Source: CAZBUB01 sp964494985
GTDB lineage: Bacteria; Desulfobacterota; Desulfovibrionia; Desulfovibrionales; Desulfothermaceae
Direction: 5' to 3'
DNA length: 64,000 nt
NCBI GenBank assembly: GCA_964494985.1
Contig: CAZBUB010000002.1
Span: forward strand, 62,001-126,000
The notes under the pieces are model-generated. The model did not search any database. It saw only the letters and a program-made list of their open reading frames with translations, and had not been told where the DNA came from. Position 1 is the stretch's first letter. Each line of letters opens with the position of its first letter. The position numbers were made by a program, and so were the translations under genes. Shown piece after piece: positions 8,396 through 17,182 of this stretch.

Positions 8396-9322
8396 TTATC
8401 TGTCCCGCAGTCTGTATTCCTGCAGATCTTTATCTGGCGGGGGATCCAGCTCTATCAACACCCTGCACTTCTGCAGAAAATTACCCGGCTGCCTAGCCAC
8501 CTGTCTTAGCAGTGCCCCAGAATCAGAGTCCACAACCAAATGACAACCCGACTCGGATCCACTCTCCAAAACGCTGACCCGTAACGGATGAGATCCTACC
8601 CTGACGTTTTTATTCAGCCTGGGGTCTGCGCTTTGAGCAAAAAGGGCCATACCTTGCTTCAAAGCAATTTGCGGATCTGCCTGGGCAGGCCCAAACACAT
8701 GATTCCCTTCCTCATCCTGCACAGTACAGACCAAGGCTGGCTCCACATCGAGACCTCTGGCCTGTAATATCAGACCAGTATAAGCTTGAGCCCTGACCTC
8801 TAGGAGCTGTTTTTGCAAAAAAGGCCCTGAATCCCCATCCAGGCTGCTGCTTCGATTGCTAGATGCAGAGAACCAAACTGCATCTGGTATCACCAGCCTG
8901 GCAAAGTCCCCCCAAAGGTTTATACCTACGGTGACCAACAATATTTGATCCCTGATAACGATCTTATCCAGGATCTGAGCATTATGCACCAGACCCTGTA
9001 CTCTGGATCTGACATGTTTATTATCCTGAAGCAGATCCTGCAATGTCAAATCCTGATGTATACGAATGCCTTGCAAGGTGCGCCACAAGCTCTGCCTGGC
9101 CTGGATCAGTGCTTGGCGCAGAGCCATTTTGCGAGCCTGTTCGTTATTCAAGCCTTGCTGGGGCAAAAATCCCTGACCCTGAGACATAACCAGGCCAGTA
9201 TGCCAGTCAATACGCCCTGTCTCCTGCTCTAAAACATAAGGAGATCCCCAGGCCTGATTGCTAAAGGCCCAAATGCAGAAAAAAATATAAAGCCCCAAAA
9301 GAGTTCGGCTCCAAGGCCTCAT
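8396..9322 (-). CDS. exported LPP20/FlgT_N-like protein
   Basis: 308 residues with a signal peptide (TLLGLYIFFCIWAFSNQAWG). The early mature region, NEQARKMALRQALIQARQSL followed by WRTLQGIRI, resembles the LPP20/FlgT N-terminal fold found in outer-membrane or flagellar-associated proteins. Downstream alternating beta-like segments (HLVVDSDSGALL, CRVLIELDPP) have no clear match. Start at ATG 9322, with AGGAGG five bases upstream; the longer in-frame ATG at 9361 has no site and would bury the signal peptide. Located between miaA and the other exported unknown. Confidence 0.65.
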   Translation of the reverse strand: MRPWSRTLLGLYIFFCIWAFSNQAWGSPYVLEQETGRIDWHTGLVMSQGQGFLPQQGLNNEQARKMALRQALIQARQSLWRTLQGIRIHQDLTLQDLLQDNKHVRSRVQGLVHNAQILDKIVIRDQILLVTVGINLWGDFARLVIPDAVWFSASSNRSSSLDGDSGPFLQKQLLEVRAQAYTGLILQARGLDVEPALVCTVQDEEGNHVFGPAQADPQIALKQGMALFAQSADPRLNKNVRVGSHPLRVSVLESGSESGCHLVVDSDSGALLRQVARQPGNFLQKCRVLIELDPPPDKDLQEYRLRDR

Positions 9323-9368
9323 CTCTGCCTCCTGCAGTATCCGGCTTTGGCTCAGGCGCATTGCGCGC

Positions 9369-10307
9369 TCAACCTTGCACTTTGCTTTCCGTCCACTCCT
9401 GTGCCGTCTCCAATATCTCCTGCCTTTGCCCTGGTGAAAACCAATGGATTGCCGGATCCTTCTTAAACCAGGTCAGCTGCCTTTTAGCATAGGCTCTGGT
9501 CCTGCGCAGCCAGTTTCGCTTGGCTTGCTCTAAGTCGCATCTGCCCAATATATAATCCAAAAGCTCCCTGCAGCCTATGCCGGTCCAGGCTGGGGAAGAT
9601 TCTTGGCCGCACCTCTCCCAAGCCAGCCTGATCTCCTGCACTGCACCAGACTGGAGCATGAGCTCAATGCGCTCTTCCAGTTTCTTATGCAATTTTTGCC
9701 TATCCGGCCAAAGCCCAATTTTCAAGGCCTGGTAACGCCCTCGACTATTAGGCTGTTCTTTTTGCCAGCTGGAAAGGGGCACTCCAGTCGCCTGGTAAAC
9801 CTCCAAGGCCCTGGTTATTCTTTGTCTGTCCCTGGGATGCAGCCTATTGCCGAGCTCAGGATCTACTCTGCACAACTCTTGATGCAGAGCCCGAGGTCCC
9901 AGCAGAGCACATTTTTGCAGCACCTGCTCCCTGACTTCCTCACGCACCTGGGGCACAGGGGCCAGCCCCTGCAGCACAGCCTTGAGATATAAACCAGTGC
10001 CACCTACGAGCAGGGGCAGATTGCAAGAGGCTCTGATCCTGGCTAGAACTCGTTCCGCTCTTTTGCTAAAGCTTGCTGCATCCAGCTTTTGACTGCTGTT
10101 CAAAAAGCCATACAACCAATGCCTGCAGACCTTTCGCTCCTCTTCTCCAGGCTGTGCTGTTGTCAGGGGAAAATCAGCATAGACCTGCCTGGAATCGAAG
10201 TTGACCACCTCCAAAGGAAGTCTTCTGGCCAAATCAACAGCCAAGGAACTTTTACCGGTTCCAGTAGGACCTAAGAGACATATCAGCCTTTGCCCAGGTT
10301 CCTGCAC
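9369..10307 (-). CDS. miaA: tRNA dimethylallyltransferase
   Basis: Transfers a dimethylallyl group to A37 of tRNAs that read codons starting with U. 312 residues, normal length. Walker A is GPTGTGKS at ~14-21; NFDSRQVYADFPLTTAQP carries the catalytic aspartate region; VGGTGLYLKAVLQGL and the late WFKKD motif (TWFKKDPAIHWF) are typical. It sits downstream of coaD with a ~17-base gap in the run RR-rsmD-coaD-miaA, all on the minus strand. Confidence 0.96.
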   Translation of the reverse strand: MQEPGQRLICLLGPTGTGKSSLAVDLARRLPLEVVNFDSRQVYADFPLTTAQPGEEERKVCRHWLYGFLNSSQKLDAASFSKRAERVLARIRASCNLPLLVGGTGLYLKAVLQGLAPVPQVREEVREQVLQKCALLGPRALHQELCRVDPELGNRLHPRDRQRITRALEVYQATGVPLSSWQKEQPNSRGRYQALKIGLWPDRQKLHKKLEERIELMLQSGAVQEIRLAWERCGQESSPAWTGIGCRELLDYILGRCDLEQAKRNWLRRTRAYAKRQLTWFKKDPAIHWFSPGQRQEILETAQEWTESKVQG

Positions 10308-10324
10308 CCATCAGTCTCCAAAAG

Positions 10325-10825
10325 CTAACACTCGGTCTGCAGCTTCCTGCGCAGTCCTTGCCAGACAGCTTCTGGTACCAGGCCCTGCACATCTCCGCCT
10401 GCACAGGCGGTTTCCTTGATGATCGAAGAGCTCGTAAAGAGCCATTTATAGTCAGTCATCATAAACATAGTATGCACATCCCGCTGCAGTCTTCTGTTCA
10501 TCAAGGCCATCTGGAACTCGTACTCAAAATCTGAGATGGCCCTCAAACCCCTCAAAATAACTGCAGCACCCATGTTTTTCACATAGTCCACCAAGAGCCC
10601 TTGGAAGGTCTCTACCACTACCCTGGGTTTATTCTGAAAGGCCTGCCTGGCCATGTCCTCCCTTTCCTCCAGGCTAAATAAAGGGGTCTTTGGAGTATCC
10701 AGGGCAATAGCCAGGATAACGGTGTCGAAAATATCCAGGCCCCTGCGCACAATACTGATGTGTCCGTTGGTCAGGGGATCGAATGTTCCAGGATAAACTG
10801 CTATTTTCTGTCTTTGGCCGTCCAT
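10325..10825 (-). CDS. coaD: pantetheine-phosphate adenylyltransferase
   Basis: Adenylates 4'-phosphopantetheine to dephospho-CoA, the penultimate step of coenzyme A synthesis. 166 residues. The nucleotidyltransferase motif GTFDPLTNGH is near the N terminus. RGLRAISDFEYEFQMALMNR and the late SSSIIKE motif (for TSSSIIKE ATP binding) are present. ATG 10825 has AAGGA seven bases upstream. The gene overlaps the end of rsmD by 25 bases, the common rsmD-coaD arrangement. Confidence 0.96.
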   Translation of the reverse strand: MDGQRQKIAVYPGTFDPLTNGHISIVRRGLDIFDTVILAIALDTPKTPLFSLEEREDMARQAFQNKPRVVVETFQGLLVDYVKNMGAAVILRGLRAISDFEYEFQMALMNRRLQRDVHTMFMMTDYKWLFTSSSIIKETACAGGDVQGLVPEAVWQGLRRKLQTEC

Positions 10826-11370
10826 AAGCAAATCCTTGTTTGCCCGTAGGTCCTGCTTAGCAACAACTCAGCATCATCATGCACCTGCTGCTGCGGATCC
10901 AAGTCTGACTCCACTTCCGCCATAATCAAAGCATGGGGCCCGAGCCAGCCCCTTTGCAGTACCGCCTCGAGAACTGATGATAATAAACCATGTCCGTAAG
11001 GGGGGTCAATAAAAATAAGATCAAATTCCCTAGAACTGGCTTTGCGCAGCCAAAACAAAACATCCTTGCCCAGAAGGCTGTATCTCGAAGGGGGAATCCC
11101 CAGCTGATTCAGATTGCTTTGGATTGTACTCAGGGCCTTTCGGTTTTTTTCCACGAACCACACTTGCGCTGCACCTCTACTCAGGCATTCCATACCCAGA
11201 CTTCCGCTGCCTGCAAAGAGATCTGCTGCCCGAAGCTCGTTCCAACTCAGGCCCCTGGCCTCCAAGATGGAAAACACAGCTTGTCTCACCTTGTCCGTGG
11301 CTGGCCGATAGCCTGGACCGCTTGCGGTCTTAAGCCTGCGACCTCCAAATTCCCCGCTTATGATGCGCAT
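10801..11370 (-). CDS. rsmD: 16S rRNA (guanine966-N2)-methyltransferase
   Basis: SAM-dependent methylation of G966 in 16S rRNA. 189 residues from ATG 11370 (AAGGA five bases upstream), giving the typical start MRIISGEFGGRRLK. A longer in-frame version would add 33 residues without a ribosome site. The SAM site is DLFAGSGSLGMECLSRGA and the catalytic motif is FIDPPYG. The preceding gene ends 2 bases before its start, and coaD overlaps its end. Confidence 0.93.
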   Translation of the reverse strand: MRIISGEFGGRRLKTASGPGYRPATDKVRQAVFSILEARGLSWNELRAADLFAGSGSLGMECLSRGAAQVWFVEKNRKALSTIQSNLNQLGIPPSRYSLLGKDVLFWLRKASSREFDLIFIDPPYGHGLLSSVLEAVLQRGWLGPHALIMAEVESDLDPQQQVHDDAELLLSRTYGQTRICLWTAKDRK

Positions 11371-11372
11371 GC

Positions 11373-12323
11373 TTATCCTTCCGGTACTATACCCTTTGGA
11401 GTAAGCCTCCCTGCGCGAATTCCGGACACATTGCCTGCTGAAGCTACCTGCTCCTGTAACCAGGTCCATACAAATTCTAAACCTTGCTCAATCATCCAAT
11501 GATCCAAGCTTAGCTGCAAATTTAAACCTTGGAAGCAAATTTCTATTCCTCCAGCCCCTTGGGTCTCTTGCTGTAAAACCCCTTGCAGCTCGTGGTCTAG
11601 TCGATCTTGCAAGCTCTGCATATCCTCAAAAGAAGATTCCGGAACCAAAAGGCACCACTGCCATTTAGCCAATGCACCCAACTTATCATAATTGCGCAGT
11701 CTGGCCTGCAGGGTCTGCAAGAGCCTGTCCTCCAGCCAGTCCACCCAGGTGGGGCCGAAATTAAGCTCTGCCAAATCCAGGCCCTGCAGGAAGACAAGCA
11801 TTATGGTCAGCCTTTTGTCTTTTCTGCTAGACCTATTCAACTCTTTTTCCAAAGTGTAATAAAGACCTGATTTATTCAACACAGGCCTGTCTGGTTCCAA
11901 ACGCAGCGCCCTTTGCAGTTTGCCTAGCAGCTCTTGCTTCTCCAGCCCGGAGCTCAACCTCCATCGCAGCTCAGCAGTCAAAAAGGGGCGCAGCAGGAAA
12001 TCGTCAGCCCCGGCATAGCTATTGCTGATCCAGGCCCTATGCTCTTCTTCCCCTACAAGCAAAAGCCAAGTCCTGGAGCTGTCCACAGCCTGTCTCTCCC
12101 TGCGTCTTAACAATCTACAGAACTCCAGGCCCTCTATATCACTTTCCCCTAGCTCCACGAGCGCCAGATCGAACTTTTCATCTTCTAACCAAGCTAGAGC
12201 ATGCAGATGGCCTAAACAGACTTGGGCCTGATATCCCCAGGCACTTAACAGTTCTCTGGTTTCCCCGGCCCTGTCCTGCTGGGGATCTATAATGAACACC
12301 TTGCCCTTTGACTTGGCCTGCAT
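11373..12323 (-). CDS. degenerate receiver + degenerate GGDEF-like protein
   Basis: 316 residues. Residues ~8-118 follow a response-regulator receiver in layout, but the phosphoacceptor position reads LVEL (Glu57 for Asp), and the usual conserved lysine near ADDFLLRPF is Arg. A helical linker follows. Residues ~147-250 follow a diguanylate cyclase domain in layout (LEKELNRSSRKDKRLTIMLV, then DKLGALAKWQWCLLVPES), but AKWQW stands where GGDEF should be, so no catalysis is expected. It probably works as a constitutive signalling or scaffold protein. ATG 12323 has AGGAAG six bases upstream. First gene of the rsmD-coaD-miaA run. Confidence 0.7.
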   Translation of the reverse strand: MQAKSKGKVFIIDPQQDRAGETRELLSAWGYQAQVCLGHLHALAWLEDEKFDLALVELGESDIEGLEFCRLLRRRERQAVDSSRTWLLLVGEEEHRAWISNSYAGADDFLLRPFLTAELRWRLSSGLEKQELLGKLQRALRLEPDRPVLNKSGLYYTLEKELNRSSRKDKRLTIMLVFLQGLDLAELNFGPTWVDWLEDRLLQTLQARLRNYDKLGALAKWQWCLLVPESSFEDMQSLQDRLDHELQGVLQQETQGAGGIEICFQGLNLQLSLDHWMIEQGLEFVWTWLQEQVASAGNVSGIRAGRLTPKGIVPEG

Positions 12324-12433
12324 ATATTACTTCCTGAACCTTCCTGGTTTTGCTTTGGGCTTTGTCGGATTTGCACCTAGGCAGCACCAGGGTTAGAATA
12401 TTGTTCCTTTGACTGCTGCGCAAGGAGCTAGTT

Positions 12434-13138
12434 ATGCGCTTCAAGGACTTCAAGCAACTGCCTAAAAATAAATCTAAGAACAGATTCTGGGAGCAAAGTC
12501 AAACTGCCCGGCCCACCTCCAATGAGCAAAGCCCTGAAGATGAAGAACAGATATTCCAGCAGGCTATGCAGGATGTTCAGCCCTTAAAGGACAAGGGCAA
12601 AGGACGCAAAGTGCTCCCTCAAGATCACCAAGAAAAGCAGGGCGCAAACACCCCCAACACCCTGCTGCAGAGCCCCAGAGATTACCTGCAGGACCTCATC
12701 CAGGGCAAAGTGGATTTTCAGGTCGAATACAGCGAAGAATACCTGCAGGGCAATGTGCGCGGGTTAGATCCAAAAATAATGCACAAGCTCAAAACCGGGG
12801 AGCTTAGCCCTGAGGCACATCTGGATTTGCACGGGCAGACCCTGGAGCAGGCCAAAGCCAACCTGCTGGGCTTTGTCCGGAATCACTACCTCAATGGCAG
12901 ACGCTGCCTGTTAATCATTCCTGGCCGAGGCAAGAATTCCCCCCAGGGCAGAAGTGTGATCCGGGAACACATTCACCCCTGGCTGACCCAGGATCCACTA
13001 AAAAGAGTGGTTCTGGCCTTTAGCACTGCTAGACCCTTGCACGGCGGAACCGGGGCCTTGTATGTCTTGCTAAGAAAGTATAAGAAATCCAGGGGCAAAA
13101 TCTTCTGGCAACGCTGGGAAAAGGATCAGGGAAGCTAA
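12434..13138 (+). CDS. Smr (MutS2 C-terminal) domain protein
   Basis: 234 residues. The first ~100 are charged and low-complexity. Residues ~128-215 form an Smr domain: the LDLHGQTLEQA motif, then IPGRGKNSPQGRSVIREHI and the C-terminal GGTGALYVLLRK signature. Stand-alone Smr proteins are often nucleases acting on DNA or RNA; the substrate here is unknown. ATG 12434 follows AAGGAG at 6 bases. Transcribed divergently from the degenerate receiver gene and 40 bases ahead of ftsY, so possibly co-transcribed with it. Confidence 0.88.
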   Translation: MRFKDFKQLPKNKSKNRFWEQSQTARPTSNEQSPEDEEQIFQQAMQDVQPLKDKGKGRKVLPQDHQEKQGANTPNTLLQSPRDYLQDLIQGKVDFQVEYSEEYLQGNVRGLDPKIMHKLKTGELSPEAHLDLHGQTLEQAKANLLGFVRNHYLNGRRCLLIIPGRGKNSPQGRSVIREHIHPWLTQDPLKRVVLAFSTARPLHGGTGALYVLLRKYKKSRGKIFWQRWEKDQGS

Positions 13139-13178
13139 AAATAAGTTAGACTGCAACATCAGCTATAAAGGAGCAAGG

Positions 13179-14528
13179 ATGGGCTTTTTTTCCAAGATAA
13201 AACAACTTTGGTCTGACAAGTCCAAAACCAATCAGACCCCGGAGACCCGGGGACAGCAGCCTGAGCAGGCTCAGGCCTTGCAGGAGCCAATGCAAAAGCC
13301 TGAGCCCGCCAGGGGACGGGCCCAAGAACAGCAACCCTGGCAGGAACGCCTTTGCCTGGACTTGCAACAGGCTGAGCCTAGGCTTAGCGTCTGGCTGGAC
13401 CATATCCTGGAGAGGGTGGAGCATGCTGACCAAAGTCTCTGGCAACGCCTGGAGTTCTTGTTTGCACAACTCGAGGTGCCACCACAGGAAGCCCAGGACT
13501 TCCTAAGCCGCTTTCAAGGTTGGCTTCAGGACATGGAATACGAACACGTCTCAGAATTCCGTTCTGAGCTGCAATACAGACTTGCCTTGGCTTTGGATCT
13601 TGAAGATGAGGAGGATGAGCAAAGCAGGCTTTTCATTAAGCTAAGCCAGGGTCTGAACAAAACCAAGGCCCAACTTTCACAGAAGATAGACCAGTTGCTA
13701 AGCTCCAGCTCAGAATTTGATGCCGGTTTCTGGGAAGAGCTGGAGGAGATCTTGATTATGGCTGATGTGGGCTATCAGACATCCACTCGTTTAGTGGAAA
13801 AACTGCAAAAAAAGGTACGTGAGGAAAAAATCCAGGATCAGGACAAATTCAAGGAACTCTTCCAAAGAGAGTTGGCTGGCATGTTCAAGGCCCAGCCCAA
13901 ACGCATCAAGCCCCTGCCTCCAGAGGTCTTACTCATGGTAGGCGTCAATGGCGTAGGCAAGACCACGACCATTGCCAAACTGGCCCATAGGGCCCAAATG
14001 CAGGGCAGGAAAACCTTGCTGGCAGCAGGGGATACTTTCAGGGCGGCTGCGATTGAACAGTTGCAGATCTGGGCCCAAAGAGTAGGAGCTGGCTTCTATG
14101 CCAAAAAATCCGGTTCTGATCCTGCTGCAGTAGCCTATGAAGCCCTGCAGCAGGCCAAGGATGAGGCCTATGATCTGCTCATAGTGGATACAGCTGGCAG
14201 GCTGCATACCAAAGCTGACCTTATGGATGAGCTCAAGAAGATCAAGCGTGTCCTGGCTAAACACCATCCAGGCGCTCCGCACAGTGTGATGCTTATCTTG
14301 GATGCAACCACTGGACAAAATGCAATCTCCCAGTGTCAGCTCTTCCATCAGGGCGTTGGCGTGGATGAAGTGATCTTGACCAAGCTGGACGGCACAGCCA
14401 AAGGTGGAGTGATTTTGGGTATAGCCACAGAAATCAGCCTGCCTATAACTTTTGTGGGTCTGGGGGAGAAAATGGAGGATTTAAGGCCTTTCAAAGGCGA
14501 AGACTTTGCTCGCGCCCTTTTGCAATAG
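13179..14528 (+). CDS. ftsY: signal recognition particle receptor FtsY
   Basis: Membrane-associated GTPase that receives SRP-ribosome complexes. 449 residues. An acidic, Gln/Glu-rich A domain (~1-150, with repeats of QEQAQALQEP-like sequence) precedes the NG domain. GTPase motifs are GVNGVGKTTT, DTFRAAA, DTAGRLHTK and TKLDGTAKGG, ending in the family-typical VGLGEKMEDLRPF. Start ATG 13179 follows AAAGGAG. The gene is followed by a 49-bp palindrome and the convergent comEA. Confidence 0.97.
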   Translation: MGFFSKIKQLWSDKSKTNQTPETRGQQPEQAQALQEPMQKPEPARGRAQEQQPWQERLCLDLQQAEPRLSVWLDHILERVEHADQSLWQRLEFLFAQLEVPPQEAQDFLSRFQGWLQDMEYEHVSEFRSELQYRLALALDLEDEEDEQSRLFIKLSQGLNKTKAQLSQKIDQLLSSSSEFDAGFWEELEEILIMADVGYQTSTRLVEKLQKKVREEKIQDQDKFKELFQRELAGMFKAQPKRIKPLPPEVLLMVGVNGVGKTTTIAKLAHRAQMQGRKTLLAAGDTFRAAAIEQLQIWAQRVGAGFYAKKSGSDPAAVAYEALQQAKDEAYDLLIVDTAGRLHTKADLMDELKKIKRVLAKHHPGAPHSVMLILDATTGQNAISQCQLFHQGVGVDEVILTKLDGTAKGGVILGIATEISLPITFVGLGEKMEDLRPFKGEDFARALLQ

Positions 14529-14571
14529 ACACCTGACAGAAGCTGGCAGAAAAATGAGCTCCAAGGCAAGG

Positions 14572-14620
14572 AGCATAGCACAACAAGGCTGGAGCCGCTC
14601 CAGCCCTGTTGTGCTATGCT
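14572..14620. terminator. 49-bp near-perfect palindrome between ftsY and comEA
   Basis: Positions 14572-14595 and 14597-14620 form a 24-bp inverted repeat with one mismatch around a single central base (arms begin AGCATAGCACAACA and end TGTTGTGCTATGCT). It lies ~43 bases after the ftsY stop and ends 12 bases short of the comEA stop, so it could be a bidirectional terminator. There is no T-run on either side, so Rho-independent action is uncertain. Confidence 0.5.
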
Positions 14621-14632
14621 GGATGGCCTGCG

Positions 14633-14923
14633 TTAGCCGGTAGTGATCAGATCTTTAATATCTTCAAACTTGGAGGTCCCGATCCCTTTAACCTTCATAA
14701 TATCTTCTTTTTTCTCAAACTCCTGTTCTTCCCTGTACTCCACAATCCTTTTGGCCAAAACAGGACCTACACCAGGAAGCTCCTGCAGTCTTTCTACGCT
14801 GGCTTTATTCACATTGATCAAGTCCTGGCTTTCTGCCTGGGCTAGTCCCCAAAAACAACAAAGACACAAGGCCAAAGTCAACATAGCACATAATAACCTG
14901 CCTCTTGTCGCCTGAGCTCTCAT
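14633..14923 (-). CDS. ComEA-like exported helix-hairpin-helix protein
   Basis: 96 residues from ATG 14923, which has AGGAGG six bases upstream. A signal peptide (LLCAMLTLALCLCCFWGLAQA) is followed by a single (HhH)2 DNA-binding domain: INVNKASVERLQELPGVGPV, then LAKRIVEYREE and IMKVKGIGTSKFEDIKDLI. Such small periplasmic ComEA proteins bind double-stranded DNA and can serve in DNA uptake; no other competence gene is nearby. An upstream in-frame ATG (14968) would precede the ribosome site and is not used. Confidence 0.88.
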   Translation of the reverse strand: MRAQATRGRLLCAMLTLALCLCCFWGLAQAESQDLINVNKASVERLQELPGVGPVLAKRIVEYREEQEFEKKEDIMKVKGIGTSKFEDIKDLITTG

Positions 14924-15153
14924 ATAGCCCCTCCTTTGGTTAGATCTTGAAACATTGAACATATCCATCTAGGACTAGATTATATAGCTCGTATAAAAAG
15001 ATTGATAAAAAGTCAATATACTTTAAAACATTTATCTGAACCTTGCCATGTTAATAATACAAATCCCCAGTTACATACTAGACATCACACATAAAAAGCC
15101 CCTGCAAGCCTTCATCTGCAGGGTTCAGGCAGAAACTCAACCGTTCAGCCTTG

Positions 15154-15839
15154 CTACGTGAACTTTGAGTGACTAGCAGCCCAAGCAGTGCTAAGCAGGG
15201 TCTGCACAAAGGGCAGCTGATACTCTGACACAGGAGCACCCAGGTCTGGGAGCAGGAGCAGATGGCTAGGGGAGGTTTGGTCAGGCAAAACACCACCATC
15301 AGATTCTTCCTTTGGGCATGGATCTCCCTGGCCCGCTCTATGCCCTGCCTGGACTGCAGCCCCAAATAAGCTGATTTTGAGCACTCCTGGAGCATGATCT
15401 CCAGCTGCTCTAGCTCATCCTTGAGTTTGACCCCCTTGCCCATACCGCTGACGCTGGAGCTTAGCTCGGCAATCCTGGCTATCTCCCTTAGATGCTCAGC
15501 AGTGGGCATGATTCCGCCCTGGCCGTTTTCATCGTCATAGGTATAGGGAGCTGTCCCGCCGATAAAAAAGCTGTTTTTGGGCACGAAAAAGCTGTCCAGA
15601 CCAGGGGTCTGCTCCAGACATTCCTGCACCAACTCGGGCATAATATAAATCCTGTCCTCGTGGATAAATGCCAGGCCTCAGGACTCATGCCTTTGAAAGG
15701 CCTGCACTATTTCCGGCTGAGTGCAGGCCACCCCCAGATTCTCCAACATCCACAGGGCATCCTGCTGGGACTGCAGAAGCATATCCACCGTGTTCTTTGC
15801 CAAAAGAGAAATTGACCTCTCTAGCTGATCCTTGTCCAT
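15154..15839 (-). pseudogene. broken MttB-like methyltransferase N-terminal fragment
   Basis: From ATG 15839 (AAGGCGG upstream) the frame encodes 53 residues (LLQSQQDALWMLENLGVACT, then PEIVQAFQ), meets TGA at 15680-15678, and resumes in the same frame with GLAFIHEDRIYIMPELVQE and SFFIGGTAPYTYDDENGQGG. Near 15305 the sensible frame changes by one base within CCCAAAGGAAG, continuing as SDGGVLPDQTSPSHLLLLPD to TAG at 15154. The layout (helix with LGV, short gap, DRIYIMPELVQE, GGTAPY..DDE) resembles the start of the trimethylamine/glycine-betaine methyltransferase (MttB) family of ~480 residues. The C-terminal half is missing. Family call is from memory of pattern; the pseudogene call is firmer. 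Confidence 0.6.
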
Positions 15840-16190
15840 GTTTTCCGCCTTAATTGTTTAGCTTCCTGATTTCATATCCCTGTACCAGATGCATGCTGAA
15901 ACTCGTCACCCACCAAAAAGGCATTTTATGGTAACAGCAATATGCAAAAAGGAAACAAAATATATCAAGATGATTTTTAAGCTTGCATCCAGATAAGCTT
16001 TTCTTTAGAGGGGTATTATCCGTCAGCAAAGATAACTCCTTAGAAAAAGGTGATTTCTGCTATCAAAAGCTCTAAAACCTGCATTGACTTGCAAATTTTG
16101 CCGTGACTTGATCTTTATCAAGAAAGGCCTGACTCCAACGCCCACTGGGACAACCCCTTTTACAAACCCCGGCCCTATGAAAGTCGGCAC
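15840..16190. other. 351-base gap with no recognised element
   Basis: AT-richer stretch between two pseudogenes. No ORF with a ribosome site, no tRNA fold and no terminator hairpin was seen. It presumably held the promoters of the two divergent, now broken genes. Confidence 0.5.
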
Positions 16191-17067
16191 ATGTGCTCTA
16201 ATCAAAAGCATCCACTATTCGTAAGACTCCAGAAGCTCTCTCCAAAACTTACTGCCAAAGGCAGGATCTTGAATTCCTATATTCAAGAAAATCCCGGTCA
16301 GGTGGTATTCATGACTATCAAGGATCTGGCCAGGGCCACAGGTATGAGCGAAGCCACAGTATTTCGCTTTGTGCGCAGTCTGGGATATAGTGGATATAAT
16401 GAATTCCTGCAGGAGCTAAGGAATGTTCTGGACACCAGCACACCTGCCTTGGCCAGGCTAGATTTGGCTGCATCTGCCACAGATGCAGACACTTTGCTGC
16501 ATGCCCTGGTTTCAGGGGGCATGCGCAATCTGCAGCACTTTTACAAGCATGTAGACATCCAGGCCCAGGAAGAAAATAGTGAGCAAAACTGGAGGACACT
16601 AAGGATGTATTCCTCATTGGCTCCAGGCTCTCCTATATTCCTGTCTACTTCCTGGGCTGGTCCTTGGCCAAGATCCGCCGCGGCATCCATATCCTGAAAG
16701 GAAGTGACTCCACCAGCCTGGACTGGCTGGTGAACGCCCAGCAGGGCAGCCTGATACTCATGATATCCACCACAAGTTCCCCCAACGAATTGATCCGCCT
16801 GGGAAAAATCGTCAAAGGCCTGGATCAGGAGCTGATTGTTATTGCAGACAGCTCCCACTGCCCTTTGCTCTCCTTTGCTGACTTGTATCTGTCGCACCCT
16901 CTACAAATATCCCATTATTCGGAGATCTGACCATCCTGAACACTCCCATTCGCTACATCTGTCTGAAGCTGGCCAGAAGAAGCAAGCCTGAATTTACTGA
17001 CTACCAGAACCAGCTGGAGCAGATCTATCTGGAAAACGACATATTTTTTAATCTGCAGCAAAACTGA
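16191..17067 (+). pseudogene. MurR/RpiR-family transcription regulator, two frameshifts
   Basis: The N-terminal HTH_6 domain is intact: LTAKGRILNSYIQENPGQVV, then IKDLARATGMSEATVFRFVR and SLGYSGYNEFLQELR. Around 16598-16602 the SIS (sugar isomerase) domain continues only after a frame change, as KDVFLIGSRLSYIPVYFLGW and SLAKIRRGIHILKGSDST. Around 16908 (CTACAAATATCCC) a second change gives IPLFGDLTILNTPIRYICLK and the end at TGA 17065-17067. RpiR proteins normally repress or activate sugar-phosphate genes by binding the sugar in the SIS domain. The first frame stops shortly after the HTH, so any product would be a DNA-binding fragment. Confidence 0.85.
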
Positions 17068-17182
17068 TAACATCCGAAAGACATCTGGCCTGCAAAGATC
17101 TTATTTGCATTTGCTGGCAAATGAGGCTAGCTTTCCTTAGCAAACTAAGCTCCTTAACCAAAAACCATAATTTAGGAACGCC

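Noticed and set aside
15678..15680. TGA at this site as a selenocysteine codon
   Set aside because: Only a 4-bp CCTG/CAGG stem can be drawn just downstream, not a convincing bacterial SECIS, and a separate frameshift lies in the same gene. Decay is the simpler reading.
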